The notes beneath the pieces were generated by a model. The model did no database searches. It worked only from the letters and a program-made list of their open reading frames with translations, and was not told the origin of the DNA. 64,000 nt of DNA, taken from positions 1,240,001 through 1,304,000 of the forward strand of contig NZ_PKQK01000001.1 in NCBI RefSeq assembly GCF_002968835.1, given 5' to 3'. The position numbers were made by a program, and so were the translations under genes. The DNA is from Paenibacillus sp. PCH8 (GTDB taxonomy: Bacteria; Bacillota; Bacilli; Paenibacillales; Paenibacillaceae). How positions within the stretch are numbered: the first letter of the stretch is position 1; every line of letters starts with the position of its first letter. Positions 1 through 8,860 of the stretch are shown here, in pieces.

Positions 1-115
1 CGCAAATCCTTTCACTGCTTTTGGGTCAGCGAACGATGCGCATCGGCCAAATACGCCGATGTTTGAGCCCTATTGGTTCCCCCGCTCTCCGTTAACGGAG
101 ACTCAGCGAGACTGA
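1..115 (-). promoter_or_regulatory. c-di-AMP riboswitch (ydaO/yuaA type), 5' part only
   Basis: Read on the minus strand, this stretch has the order of conserved blocks of the ydaO/yuaA class: TCGCTGA, a closed hairpin (TCTCCG/CGGAGA), the signature GAGCGGGGGAACCAAT, a GGG-CTCAAA block close to the usual GGGGTGAAT, then a second hairpin (CATCGGC/GCCGATG). The 3' half and the controlled gene lie beyond the window edge. In related genomes the gene after tatD is a yabE-like cell-wall (G5/3D) protein, and this class often controls wall-lytic and osmolyte genes, so that is the inferred target. Bases 116-360 look like leader and promoter DNA with no gene. Confidence 0.72.
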
Positions 116-360
116 TTCATGAAAGTAATGTTGTTTCATCGGAAAGTGTCCCTTTTGTTCATCCCCCGAACATCTGTCCAATTTTCCGCACAACAATTCA
201 CTGAAAAGATGATATCCTGTTTTGATGCATGTTGTAAAGCGTTGATCAAGTGCGTTTTGCTGAATATTTGGTTAAAATATTGTAATATTATCGATTTAAT
301 TGGGGCAAAGGGCAAATTAACTCCACTTAGCTTCCTTTTTCACCTGATTTACTCCATATT

Positions 361-1131
361 TTAACGAATCCCAAATCGTTCCATGGCATTTTTGGTTGTT
401 ATTGCAGCAATTTCCTCTAACGAAATGCCTTTAATTTCCGCTGCTACCTCTGCAACCAGACGTACATGCGCTGTCTCATTTCGTTTCCCACGATAAGGAT
501 GAGGTGTCAAATATGGAGCATCGGTTTCAATGAAAAATCGATCCATCGGAACCTTTTCCAGTACCTCTTTTGGCTGTTTTGCATTCTTGAATGTGATGGG
601 ACCTCCGAAGGACAGATGGAAGCCCATATCCAGACATTGCTTCGCTGTTTCCCAGCTGCCGGAGAACGAGTGCATCACGCCACCTACTTCGCCTGCCTTC
701 TCTTCACGCAAAATCTTGACGATATCCTCATGTGCATCGCGATTATGAATGACAATTGGCATATTCACTTCACGAGCCAGCGCAATTTGTTGTCGTAATA
801 CGCGGTGCTGCACTTCCTTCGGCGAAGTGTCCCAGTGATAATCCAATCCAATCTCCCCGATGGCAACCACCTTTTCATGCTTGCACAAAGATGCAATCCA
901 TTCCAAGTCACCGTCCTGCATCGTGATGGCGTCCACAGGATGCCATCCTACAGCTGCATATATAAAATCATACGTTTCAGCGAGCTTCATTGTAGTTGGA
1001 ATGGTCTCCCGGTTAAAGCCAACGTTAATCATGCGACCAACCCCTGCATCCACAGCACGCTGAATCATGTCCTCGCGGTCCTCGTCGAATTGTGGTGCAT
1101 CCAGATGTGTGTGTGTGTCGAACAGCATCAT
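361..1131 (-). CDS. tatD: TatD-family metal-dependent DNase
   Basis: A TIM-barrel hydrolase of the TatD family, cytoplasmic, acting on DNA ends with divalent metals. The 256-residue protein has the HTH metal motif at residues 7-9, GEIGLDYH near 93, VIHNRDAH near 130, the MHSFSG block near 155 and ETDAPYL near 204, all expected ligands or family signatures. The start is set by AAGGGAG eight bases before a tandem ATG-ATG; an ATG six codons upstream would put the ribosome site inside the gene. In Bacillus the homologue (yabD) lies beside metS and yabE; here metS is absent from this place and an HD-domain gene precedes it. Confidence 0.93.
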   Translation of the reverse strand: MMLFDTHTHLDAPQFDEDREDMIQRAVDAGVGRMINVGFNRETIPTTMKLAETYDFIYAAVGWHPVDAITMQDGDLEWIASLCKHEKVVAIGEIGLDYHWDTSPKEVQHRVLRQQIALAREVNMPIVIHNRDAHEDIVKILREEKAGEVGGVMHSFSGSWETAKQCLDMGFHLSFGGPITFKNAKQPKEVLEKVPMDRFFIETDAPYLTPHPYRGKRNETAHVRLVAEVAAEIKGISLEEIAAITTKNAMERFGIR

Positions 1132-1486
1132 GTTTATTACTCCCTTCATGTCGAACCAACGACTTCCTTCTTTTGGTTACCTGTTATTGATCACGAAATA
1201 TAACGTTGTACACATCATTTATTTTTTTCAACCTGCCTTGTGGTGTTTATCCTTTCATTCATTACTTCATCAGTACAATATATAGAAGAACTGTAGTTAA
1301 TCCTATCAATATCTTGCTATTTCTACCCATTCTGATTTGTATTGAACATGCTCAGATTACAAAATTATGTCGATCTACATATACTCCCCATTAAAGCAGA
1401 TTACTGTATCATGAAAAATAGCTCTTTTGGAAAGTCTTTTGATATCAAAACTTTTCACCCAACTTTACGGAGTTGCACCATCCTCA
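1132..1486. other. Gene-free spacer between the HD gene and tatD
   Basis: No convincing coding frame or RNA gene was found in these 355 bases. The only structure seen is the 14-bp palindrome TTTTGATATCAAAA at about 1437-1450, flanked by AAAGT and CTTTT, which could form a weak hairpin after the HD-domain gene. The tatD promoter must lie at the low-coordinate side but no clear -35/-10 pair stands out. Confidence 0.4.
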
Positions 1487-2764
1487 TTACAAGAAATAGG
1501 GGCGTATATGGGACGGTAATTCATGAAGAATCGCATCCACCTTATTTTGCGGGTAATACAAATGGTGTTTTCCCCGGTGGAGCCCACTGATGGAACGGAC
1601 AATGTCGGATACCTCTGACAACTCATGTAAATTGTCCTGTCGATCAAGCAGAAGAATCTGCTTATCCGTGGATTGATCCGGACGAAACACATCATACGGA
1701 TTATCCGTTGGAAAATCAATTTCAAGATCATAATCGGGGTCTAGACCTGCTTGGGCAAATGCTACCCGAATCTCTTCAATTCTTGCCACATCGATCTGTT
1801 CGAGTTCTACATACTTATATAACTTGCGATCCATGAATCGTTCACACAGCTCACTCAGAACAGTATCGTCCTCTTTGCGCCACTGCATAAATGCTGTCTG
1901 AATCAAGGCTTCATCCAACTGCAAATATTCATCTACCGATAGTTCTCCATTAAATAATTGAGGCAACGGATCGATCATGAAGCGGAATTGAAACCCTTGC
2001 TGTATGAGTGTTTTAGCCCGCTTGAATATTTGTCGCAATATAATTTCAGAGCTTCGGGTTACCGGATGGAAGTAGATCTGCCAATACATCTGATACCGGG
2101 ACATCAAGTAATCCTCCACCGCATGCATACCCGACTCCTTGACTACAATCCGTCCATGATATGGACGCAACATGCGAAGGATACGATCAAGGTCAATCGT
2201 TCCATAATTAACTCCTGTAAAATAAGCATCCCTGAGCAAATAATCCATTCGGTCCGCATCAAGGGGACTGCTCACCAGATTGACCACGATTGGTTGCTCA
2301 TACGTTTTTTGAATCACTGATGCCACTTTCTCAGGAAAATCAGGAGCATACCGTTTTAAGATCGCCCCTACCTCGGTATCACCTGTAATGATGCGACAAG
2401 TCCAATCTTCGTGATTCATGTCAAAGGCTTCCTCGATCGAGTGAGAAAATGGCCCGTGTCCGAGATCATGAAGCAGAGCTGCGCATAGAGCTACAATCTT
2501 CTCTTCCTTCGGCCAATCCGAATAATGGCTTCGTTCGAATTGAGAGATGATCTTGCGCGTAATCTCATAGACACCCAGTGAATGGGAGAAACGACTGTGT
2601 TCTGCTCCATGAAAGGTAAGATACGAAGTGCCTAGCTGGCGAATTCGGCGTAAGCGCTGAAATTCCGGCGTATTGATTAACTGCCATATAATCGGATCTT
2701 GCACGTGGATGTAATTATGTACCGGATCTTTAAACACTTTCTCTTCCGTTAAACGTTGTTCCAT
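1487..2764 (-). CDS. HD-superfamily phosphohydrolase (YwfO-like)
   Basis: A 425-residue cytoplasmic protein of the HD/dGTPase-like superfamily, close in length and layout to Bacillus YwfO. The metal site is visible: H near 58 in the SRFSHSLGVYE block, the HD pair in LLHDLGHGPFSH near 95-105, and a downstream D in SSPLDADRMDYLL near 165. This region is typical of dNTP or nucleotide triphosphohydrolases; the exact substrate cannot be read from sequence. The start ATG has AAAGGAG nine bases upstream. It is divergent from abrB and shares an intergenic region with a cluster of Spo0A-like boxes, so control by the sporulation regulator is possible. Confidence 0.88.
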   Translation of the reverse strand: MEQRLTEEKVFKDPVHNYIHVQDPIIWQLINTPEFQRLRRIRQLGTSYLTFHGAEHSRFSHSLGVYEITRKIISQFERSHYSDWPKEEKIVALCAALLHDLGHGPFSHSIEEAFDMNHEDWTCRIITGDTEVGAILKRYAPDFPEKVASVIQKTYEQPIVVNLVSSPLDADRMDYLLRDAYFTGVNYGTIDLDRILRMLRPYHGRIVVKESGMHAVEDYLMSRYQMYWQIYFHPVTRSSEIILRQIFKRAKTLIQQGFQFRFMIDPLPQLFNGELSVDEYLQLDEALIQTAFMQWRKEDDTVLSELCERFMDRKLYKYVELEQIDVARIEEIRVAFAQAGLDPDYDLEIDFPTDNPYDVFRPDQSTDKQILLLDRQDNLHELSEVSDIVRSISGLHRGKHHLYYPQNKVDAILHELPSHIRPYFL

Positions 2765-2825
2765 GTCGATTCACTCCTTTAATTACTTTTATATTAACGT
2801 TTTTACCTTTGTAATTCACCGTAGA

Positions 2826-2854
2826 TTCGACATAACTTGACGAATATTGTCGAA
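2826..2854. promoter_or_regulatory. Cluster of three Spo0A (0A) boxes
   Basis: Three matches to the 0A-box consensus TGNCGAA lie within 29 bases: TTCGACA at 2826-2832 (reverse orientation), TGACGAA at 2838-2844 and TGTCGAA at 2848-2854. A fourth perfect box, TGTCGAA, is at 3035-3041, just downstream of the abrB promoter. abrB is a classic Spo0A-repressed gene, with boxes downstream of the start site in Bacillus. The cluster sits nearer the divergent HD gene, so it might act on either gene. The density makes chance unlikely, although single 7-mers occur by chance in a window this size. Confidence 0.6.
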
Positions 2855-2982
2855 TAACGTAGTTTTGTGGTTTTCCAAATCGACAAAGCTGACATGGGTG
2901 TTTAAATGCGAAAAATAGCTTGCAATCCCTTACCACCCGTAACCTTATGAAAAACAGCCCTTATTTTAAGCTAATTTTAAGG

Positions 2983-3011
2983 TTGACTGTTTTGGGAATC
3001 GTTGGTATGAT
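2983..3011 (+). promoter_or_regulatory. abrB promoter (sigma-A type)
   Basis: TTGACT at 2983-2988 and TATGAT at 3006-3011 are separated by 17 bases. Transcription would start near 3018, giving a leader of about 65 bases. A perfect Spo0A box (3035-3041) lies about 17-23 bases after that start, the arrangement known for Spo0A repression of abrB in Bacillus. Confidence 0.75.
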
Positions 3012-3081
3012 GAGTATCATAAAACATAAAATAATGTCGAATAATGACAATAATAGTTAGCTGAGAGGAGCACTGATTATA

Positions 3082-3336
3082 ATGATGAAATCAACAGGTA
3101 TTGTAAGAAAAGTGGACGAACTGGGACGGGTAGTTATTCCAATCGAATTGCGCCGTACGCTCGGTATTGGTGAAAAAGATGCTCTGGAAATTTACGTTGA
3201 CGGCGAACGCATCATGTTGAAAAAATATGAGCCCGCTTGTATCTTCTGTGGTAATGCAGAGAACGTTACTTACTTCAAAGGTAAAATCGTTTGTAACGAA
3301 TGTATTTCCGAAATCCCTGCACCTGTGACAAAATAA
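3082..3336 (+). CDS. abrB: AbrB-family transition-state regulator
   Basis: An 84-residue swapped-hairpin DNA-binding protein that represses post-exponential genes during growth. The N-terminal AbrB domain is clear (STGIVRKVDELGRVVIP at residues 4-20, then LRRTLGIGEKDALEIYVDG). The C-terminal half carries CIFCG and CNEC, the cysteine pattern of AbrB/Abh oligomerisation domains. The start is ATG-ATG behind AGAGGAG at 3064-3070; the first ATG is used here. It is the only plus-strand gene in its neighbourhood, between minus-strand rsmI and the HD gene, as abrB is divergent in Bacillus too. Its promoter and a Spo0A box are listed separately. Confidence 0.93.
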   Translation: MMKSTGIVRKVDELGRVVIPIELRRTLGIGEKDALEIYVDGERIMLKKYEPACIFCGNAENVTYFKGKIVCNECISEIPAPVTK

Positions 3337-3404
3337 AAATTACAGGTATCAAGTATAATGGACTTATACTAATTGTTATTTCTACCTTTTTATATTCCAT
3401 ATTG

Positions 3405-3442
3405 CCTTCCCGATGTGTGAACTCATCGTGGAGGTTTTTTTT
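3405..3442 (+). terminator. Intrinsic terminator of abrB
   Basis: CCTTCCCGATG pairs with CATCGTGGAGG (one mismatch, one G-U) around an eight-base loop and is followed by eight T. It lies about 70 bases after the abrB stop codon. Confidence 0.75.
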
Positions 3443-3626
3443 GTCCTATTATGAGTTCCATTACCCCATTCATGTCTGTCATCCTCCAACCCGGAGAGAG
3501 CGAGAAAAATTTTAGTGACTTTTTTTCTCCTCGCTCTGTTCCTTTTTAATATTCCTTTAAGGTTGGGAATACGATTCTTCACGTTTTCTTCCCCATCTAT
3601 AGAAGATCACTCATCCGGTTCACCCG

Positions 3627-4511
3627 CTACTCGATTAAAGCATTATATACATCACGCTTTGTCAAACCGCGATCCCCCGCTGTTTTTTTCATCGCATCTT
3701 TACGACTTAATCCTTCACCCTCATAATGACTAACATGATCCTCAAGCGACATGAGCTGCCACCAGGCTTCACGCTCGGCTTTACGCTCCTCTTCCTTAAT
3801 CCCTTCCACTAGCAGACAGTACTCTCCAAGAGGCGGATGCTCTTCAAGCCAATCGATACATTCCTTCACACTACCTCTTGCAAATTCCTCATGACGCTTG
3901 GTTAATTCACGAGCCAGAACGATGGAACGATCACCCAGAATTTCTTCAAGATGAACTAGTGTTTTTCGGATGCGGTGAGGAGACTCATAAAATAACAAAG
4001 TCCCGTTGGATTCGTCAAAAGCTTCCAACACTTTTCGTATGTCCTTTTTCTCTCGCGGCAAAAAACCGCCGAATGTGAAACGCTCCGTCGGTAGTCCGGA
4101 CACGATCAGAGCAGACAACGCGGCATTGGCTCCGGGAATGGGAATGACCGTTATTCCGGCTTCCAGTGCAAGCTGTACAAGGTCAGAACCTGGGTCCGAA
4201 ATAGCCGGCAGTCCCGCATCACTGACGAGTGCCAGATTTTTTCCTTCTATTATATAGCGTATCAATTCAGGGCCACTTGCTCCCTTATTATGCTCATGAT
4301 AACTAAACAGCATAGAAGGTGTAATCTCAAAATGGGTAAGCAGTTTTCGGGTCTGGCGAGTATCTTCTGCCGCAATAATGTCACAGCTCTGCAAAGTTTT
4401 GATGGCCCGGAAGGTCATATCCTCCAGATTACCAATGGGTGTTCCAACCAGATATAGCTTACCTGGATCTCCAGGCTGCTCCGCATAGCTTTTTTGAATA
4501 TGCAATGCCAT
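3627..4511 (-). CDS. rsmI: 16S rRNA (cytidine-1402-2'-O)-methyltransferase
   Basis: RsmI adds the 2'-O-methyl group to C1402 in the decoding centre of 16S rRNA, using S-adenosylmethionine. The 294-residue protein has the tetrapyrrole-methylase fold signatures: LYLVGTPIGNLEDMTFRA near residues 19-36, AAEDTRQTRKLL near 48-59, the DAGLPAISDPG loop near 98-108 and GGFLPREKKDIR near 147-158. The start ATG directly follows the trmN6 stop codon (TAG-ATG) and has GGAAGGAGG upstream, so the two are translated from one message. The intervening yazA (GIY-YIG) gene found in Bacillus is missing here. Confidence 0.95.
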   Translation of the reverse strand: MALHIQKSYAEQPGDPGKLYLVGTPIGNLEDMTFRAIKTLQSCDIIAAEDTRQTRKLLTHFEITPSMLFSYHEHNKGASGPELIRYIIEGKNLALVSDAGLPAISDPGSDLVQLALEAGITVIPIPGANAALSALIVSGLPTERFTFGGFLPREKKDIRKVLEAFDESNGTLLFYESPHRIRKTLVHLEEILGDRSIVLARELTKRHEEFARGSVKECIDWLEEHPPLGEYCLLVEGIKEEERKAEREAWWQLMSLEDHVSHYEGEGLSRKDAMKKTAGDRGLTKRDVYNALIE

Positions 4512-5291
4512 CTATTTTCCTCCTTCCGTAGTACGTTCAGCCTGTTGCTGTCCATAATAAATATCCATAATTTCTTCACAATAGGTTCCTTCATCATTGT
4601 AGACAATGAGTGGAGGAAGCATCCTCACTTCAGGTTTACCATCTTTCATCGCTTCAATTAATACCATATTGGCTTCCAGATGAGCACGAGGATGTACCAT
4701 TCGAATCCGCTTTGGCTCCAGCTTATATTCACGCATCAGTGATATGATCTCAACAAGGCGCTGTGGACGATGGACCATGGATACTTTACCACCATTACGC
4801 ACGAGTCGACTACAAGCCTGTATCACTTCCTCTAAAGTACATCCAATCTCATGACGTGCCATTGCCTGATGTGTGTTCATCTTGAGATCACTGCCATTCA
4901 AGGGCATATATGGAGGATTAACCGTGATTGCATCATATACTGCGTGGCCAGTTTCTTTCACCAGTTCTCGCAAATCACCTTCACGAATCATAATTGATTC
5001 ATCCAGTGCATTCAATTGCACGCTGCGACGCGCCATATCAGCCAAACGAGGCTGAATCTCGATTCCCTCCAGACTAGCCTGCGTACGTGTTGTAAGCAAA
5101 ATGGGAACAACCCCATTACCTGTGCACAAATCGAGCACGCGACCCCGTTTGGGCACAGATGCAAACCGAGCGAGCAATACGGCATCCATCGAAAAACTAA
5201 ATACTTCATCACTTTGTATGATCCTCAGATCATGTGAGAGCAGATCATCAATCCGCTCTGACTCCTGTAGCATTACTTCGTTTACAGTCAT
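4512..5291 (-). CDS. TrmN6-like tRNA (adenine-N6)-methyltransferase (YabB)
   Basis: A 259-residue class I methyltransferase of the YabB/TrmN6 family, thought to methylate A37 of tRNA-Val or a related RNA adenine. It carries the SAM motif VLDLCTGNGVVPILL near 53-67 and the N6-adenine catalytic motif NPPY near 125. Substrate choice is from family knowledge only. GGAGGATG lies eight bases before the ATG. The gene begins about 60 bases after the yabA terminator, so trmN6-rsmI form their own two-gene unit, although no strong promoter could be picked in that short gap. Confidence 0.88.
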   Translation of the reverse strand: MTVNEVMLQESERIDDLLSHDLRIIQSDEVFSFSMDAVLLARFASVPKRGRVLDLCTGNGVVPILLTTRTQASLEGIEIQPRLADMARRSVQLNALDESIMIREGDLRELVKETGHAVYDAITVNPPYMPLNGSDLKMNTHQAMARHEIGCTLEEVIQACSRLVRNGGKVSMVHRPQRLVEIISLMREYKLEPKRIRMVHPRAHLEANMVLIEAMKDGKPEVRMLPPLIVYNDEGTYCEEIMDIYYGQQQAERTTEGGK

Positions 5292-5353
5292 ATGTTACGC
5301 TCATCCTCCGGTACTCTATATCTCTGGTTTGTTTTAATTCAGGTTTGTAACCT

Positions 5354-5384
5354 TGAAAAAAAACCGTAGGGAATCCCTACGGTC
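5354..5384 (-). terminator. Intrinsic terminator after yabA
   Basis: On the minus strand ACCGTAGGGA-TT-TCCCTACGGT (near-perfect hairpin) is followed by a run of eight T. It begins almost at the yabA stop codon and closes the darA/holB/ricT/yabA unit before trmN6. Confidence 0.88.
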
Positions 5385-5387
5385 ACT

Positions 5388-5756
5388 TCATTTATTCAAA
5401 AAAGACAGGCAGAACAGACAATCGCCTTCCGTCCGCAGATGCCCATAATAGACGTTGCAGATATGGAAGCCTTCGTGATACAGCCGGGCCAGATTATCAT
5501 ACCCTTCACCCACGACATCTTCACCTGTAGCTGGACCTGCTGGTCTTGCTACGGGAGCGAGTACGGAGGAGATGGGCAGATCTGCCGGAGCCTCACGCTT
5601 TAGCAGTTTGCGTAACTGCTCATTCTCAATGGTAAGCCGCTGATTATCCTCCAGCAGCTCCTTCACAATCATTTTTAACTCTCCTAAATCACCGTGCAAC
5701 TGACCCAATTGGGTTTCCATTTCATGAATGTGCGTAAACAGATTTTTCTTTTCCAA
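5388..5756 (-). CDS. yabA: Replication initiation control protein YabA
   Basis: YabA holds back replication initiation by bridging DnaA and the DnaN clamp. The 122-residue product has an N-terminal coiled coil (about residues 5-60, heptad-like [20 protein letters not shown]) for tetramer formation, a variable linker, and the C-terminal zinc module with H and C in [10 protein letters not shown] and CLFC near the end, which matches Bacillus YabA closely. The start is TTG, placed by GGGGTGG five bases upstream and by agreement with the family N-terminus. It is in the conserved order holB-ricT-yabA. Confidence 0.93.
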   Translation of the reverse strand: MEKKNLFTHIHEMETQLGQLHGDLGELKMIVKELLEDNQRLTIENEQLRKLLKREAPADLPISSVLAPVARPAGPATGEDVVGEGYDNLARLYHEGFHICNVYYGHLRTEGDCLFCLSFLNK

Positions 5757-5784
5757 GTTTCCACCCCGAAGCAACCTTTATGGT

Positions 5785-6585
5785 TTACTTGATAACGACG
5801 TCATCCAGCGGAAGTTCTTTGACTTTACTGATGTCGAACAGTTGAACATGGACTGTGCGGCTACCGGCATTAATTCCAACAACTTTTCCTTCACCCAATG
5901 AGGTGACGACCAATTTGCCTACAGCCGGCAGTTCTTCTCTCACACTTTCATAGTTATCATGCTCAAATTTCAGACAGCACATGAGTCTTCCGCACAACCC
6001 TGAAATTTTCGTCGGATTCAGTGACAGGCTCTGATCTTTAGCCATCTTGATTGATACCGGCTCAAAGTCTCCCAGCCAGGAAGAACAACACAACACGCGG
6101 CCGCAAGGTCCGATCCCGCCAAGCATCTTCGCTTCATCCCGTACACCAATCTGTCTCAGTTCGATTCGTGTGCGGAATATGCTTGCCAAATCCTTGACCA
6201 GCTCCCGGAAATCGACTCTTCCTTCAGCTGTAAAATAAAATATAATTTTATTGCGATCAAACGTAAATTCCACATCGACCAGCTTCATTTTGAGGCCATG
6301 GTCTTTGATTTTATTTAAACAAGTACCAAATGCTTCTTTCGCTGCACGCTTGTTCTCATCTACCACACGGGCATCGGTTTCGCCCGCAACGCGGATGACC
6401 TTCTTCAGCGGCAACACCACATCGGACTCGCCCACTTCCTTCTTACCAACGACAACCTTACCGTACTCAACCCCCCGCGCTGTCTCCACGATAACGCAGT
6501 TTTCTTTCTCAATGGGAAGGTCCAGGGGATCGAAGTAATAAATTTTGCCCGCTTTTTTGAAACGGACACCCACTACACTGTACAA
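5785..6585 (-). CDS. ricT: PSP1-domain protein RicT (YaaT)
   Basis: RicT (YaaT) works with RicA and RicF as an Fe-S bearing complex that promotes RNase Y dependent mRNA maturation and feeds into the Spo0A phosphorelay, so it affects sporulation, competence and biofilm. The 266-residue protein contains the PSP1 core (RVDFRELVKDLASIF) and the conserved cysteines in GGIGPCGRVLCC and GLCGRLMCCLKFE. The start is a TTG eight bases after AAGGGGG; a GTG ten codons upstream would overlap that ribosome site. It lies 28 bases before yabA. Confidence 0.94.
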   Translation of the reverse strand: MYSVVGVRFKKAGKIYYFDPLDLPIEKENCVIVETARGVEYGKVVVGKKEVGESDVVLPLKKVIRVAGETDARVVDENKRAAKEAFGTCLNKIKDHGLKMKLVDVEFTFDRNKIIFYFTAEGRVDFRELVKDLASIFRTRIELRQIGVRDEAKMLGGIGPCGRVLCCSSWLGDFEPVSIKMAKDQSLSLNPTKISGLCGRLMCCLKFEHDNYESVREELPAVGKLVVTSLGEGKVVGINAGSRTVHVQLFDISKVKELPLDDVVIK

Positions 6586-6702
6586 AAAATTAACCCCCTT
6601 GTAAGCCAACCCCACTTCGTCTGAAGCCCTGTCTTCTTAGGGAACCCGCCGAAGTTATAACCGTTTGCATATGATTGGAACTAACGCTGCCCTCTCCCAG
6701 TC

Positions 6703-7674
6703 TTATGCCAAACCGATCAAAAATTGCTCCAGACAAAGCTGGCCATTGACGTTAAATCGCAATTTTTTCCTGCATGCTGCGGCCAAATCCATATAGGAAA
6801 CCAACTGCTCTGTGCTCCGGGTGTGTGCCAACTGAGACAGCATGTCTAACTGATCTATAAAAACGATATGTTCATGCCTATCGTACTGAACATATAGCAT
6901 GTCCCTAAACCATAAATGGAACAGACTAAGCATCATGTCCAGGTGTTCAGAGAGTCCGGTTTTGAAAAGCTTCTGCTGTGCAGAGATCAATGATGTACTT
7001 CCTCTACCCAGGGACTCCTTCCCTAATTGTAACATTACGTTTCTAATTTCTGCAAACCAATTCTGCTGGAGAATTTCTCTACATGCTTCCAATCCTGACG
7101 CTAAATGGACGGCAGAACGAGCCAGATTGGCAGGGTGCCCTTCCTCGATCAATGATTGCAACATCTCCTCCGGATTCAGTGCACTGAACGGCACCAATTG
7201 GGAACGGGAACGGATCGTGGGCAACATGGCCTGTCCATTATCTGTAATAAGTATGCCCACTGCAGGTACCGGTGGTTCCTCCAGAAACTTTAGCAAACTG
7301 TTTGCTGCCTGAACCGTCATTTTCTCGGCTTGTTCTACAATATATACTTTGGGATGTCCTGCCTCTGATCGGTATGAAAAGATGCGCTGCAGATCCCGTA
7401 TTTGATCTATTTTAATGTTGTTTCCATCTGGTGCAAGCATCGTAAGATCCGGATGGTTACCATGTTCCACTTTGCGACATTCAAGGCACTGTCCACATGC
7501 GTCATCATCAAGCTCTGTACAGAATATTGCCTTGGCAAACGTAATTGCCGTCTTCCGTTGTCCGCTACCCGCTGGACCGCTGAACAGATACGCATGGCTT
7601 ATTGCCTGACGTCTCAAGCTGCTCTGTAACATTTGCTTGGCCGTCTGTTGACCCATAATCTGTTGAAAGGACAT
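6703..7674 (-). CDS. holB: DNA polymerase III delta' subunit
   Basis: The delta' subunit of the clamp loader, part of the complex that opens and places the DnaN sliding clamp. The 323-residue protein has an AAA+ fold: a degenerate P-loop (GPAGSGQRKT, near 34-43), a four-cysteine zinc module between residues 53 and 67 (FCTELDDDACGQCLEC), and LLKFLEEPP near 127-135 with the sensor-1 region after it. A weak P-loop is expected, because delta' does not hydrolyse ATP. GAGGAGG precedes the ATG. It follows yaaR by nine bases. Confidence 0.93.
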   Translation of the reverse strand: MSFQQIMGQQTAKQMLQSSLRRQAISHAYLFSGPAGSGQRKTAITFAKAIFCTELDDDACGQCLECRKVEHGNHPDLTMLAPDGNNIKIDQIRDLQRIFSYRSEAGHPKVYIVEQAEKMTVQAANSLLKFLEEPPVPAVGILITDNGQAMLPTIRSRSQLVPFSALNPEEMLQSLIEEGHPANLARSAVHLASGLEACREILQQNWFAEIRNVMLQLGKESLGRGSTSLISAQQKLFKTGLSEHLDMMLSLFHLWFRDMLYVQYDRHEHIVFIDQLDMLSQLAHTRSTEQLVSYMDLAAACRKKLRFNVNGQLCLEQFLIGLA

Positions 7675-7683
7675 ACTTCCTCC

Positions 7684-8145
7684 TCAGAAGCTTAAATTAA
7701 TAAGCATCCCCCGAATTTCCCCTACTTGTTGTAATAAAGAGATTTTTCCTTCTTCTGTATCCAGCAGTTCATCGGCCATGGATAACAGAGCGGAGTCAAT
7801 TTCATCAATCAGCTTATATCGCTTACCTCTGCCGCGACGATCCCAACCCCTTGTCTCTTTCATGGATACACCGCGACGAACGGTCTCTTCTAGGAACCTT
7901 TTGACAAGTTGCTTGTACGCCTTCAGTTCACGAATGGTCATAGAACGTGACAAGCGATCGCCCTGAAGCTGGATTTCACTCAATCGGCGATTCAGTTCAG
8001 CTTGTGAGGCCCGTTCCCCCTGGTGATTCATCATATCAGAGAAATTTTTGGATTGAACCGGTTTGGAACTTGAATCAGTGGAACTGATCCCGCTCTGCAT
8101 CGGTCTGAATCCAGGATTGATTTTCATGGATACGCCCGCTTTCAT
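7684..8145 (-). CDS. yaaR: YaaR-family protein (DUF327)
   Basis: A small cytoplasmic protein of unknown biochemical role, conserved next to holB and darA in Firmicutes. The 153-residue frame matches the family across its helical C-terminal part (RELKAYKQLVKRFLEETVRRG then DEIDSALLSMADELLDTEEGKISLLQQVGEIRGMLINLSF). The start is uncertain: the ATG used here has no good ribosome site, and an ATG six codons later (8127) preceded by GCGGGCG is equally possible. A candidate sigma-A promoter and a long inverted repeat lie upstream. Confidence 0.82.
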   Translation of the reverse strand: MKAGVSMKINPGFRPMQSGISSTDSSSKPVQSKNFSDMMNHQGERASQAELNRRLSEIQLQGDRLSRSMTIRELKAYKQLVKRFLEETVRRGVSMKETRGWDRRGRGKRYKLIDEIDSALLSMADELLDTEEGKISLLQQVGEIRGMLINLSF

Positions 8146-8234
8146 TCATAGTTGGTTAATCGCCCATCAGCACAGTGCGCGGTGCACCTGTGCGTGAGGA
8201 TGAGGCCTTCATATCATGCTGATTCACACTCTAT

Positions 8235-8263
8235 ATATAATGGTAGATAAATATCGTCATCAA
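8235..8263 (-). promoter_or_regulatory. Candidate promoter for yaaR-holB
   Basis: On the minus strand TTGATG (8263-8258) and TTATAT (8240-8235) are 17 bases apart. This would let yaaR and the genes after it be transcribed apart from darA, which ends more than 300 bases upstream. Confidence 0.45.
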
Positions 8264-8280
8264 GAACTGTTAGTAGTCAA

Positions 8281-8334
8281 ACTCTTTCCGAAATGATACA
8301 TCTCCAGAGGAAGAAATACTCCTTCGGAAAGAGT
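8281..8334. repeat. 12-bp perfect inverted repeat between darA and yaaR
   Basis: ACTCTTTCCGAA at 8281-8292 is the exact reverse complement of TTCGGAAAGAGT at 8323-8334, with 30 bases between. There is no T run on either strand, so it is not a standard terminator. It could be a binding site or an mRNA structure. The rest of the 8146-8469 spacer shows no gene. Confidence 0.55.
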
Positions 8335-8469
8335 GTGCCGATTCTTGTTATCAAGAAAGGCGATTCATAAGCGGTACGCACAAACGCTGAATAATCCTTC
8401 TTGCATCATCCGTTTCCAACATGCTATCAGTAATGAAAGACGCTCATGGGATTTATGCAATACGTTTAT

Positions 8470-8814
<345 letters not shown>

Positions 8815-8860
8815 TTAGAATAAGCACTCTTATCCAGTGCCCTGTCTATATATTAGACAA

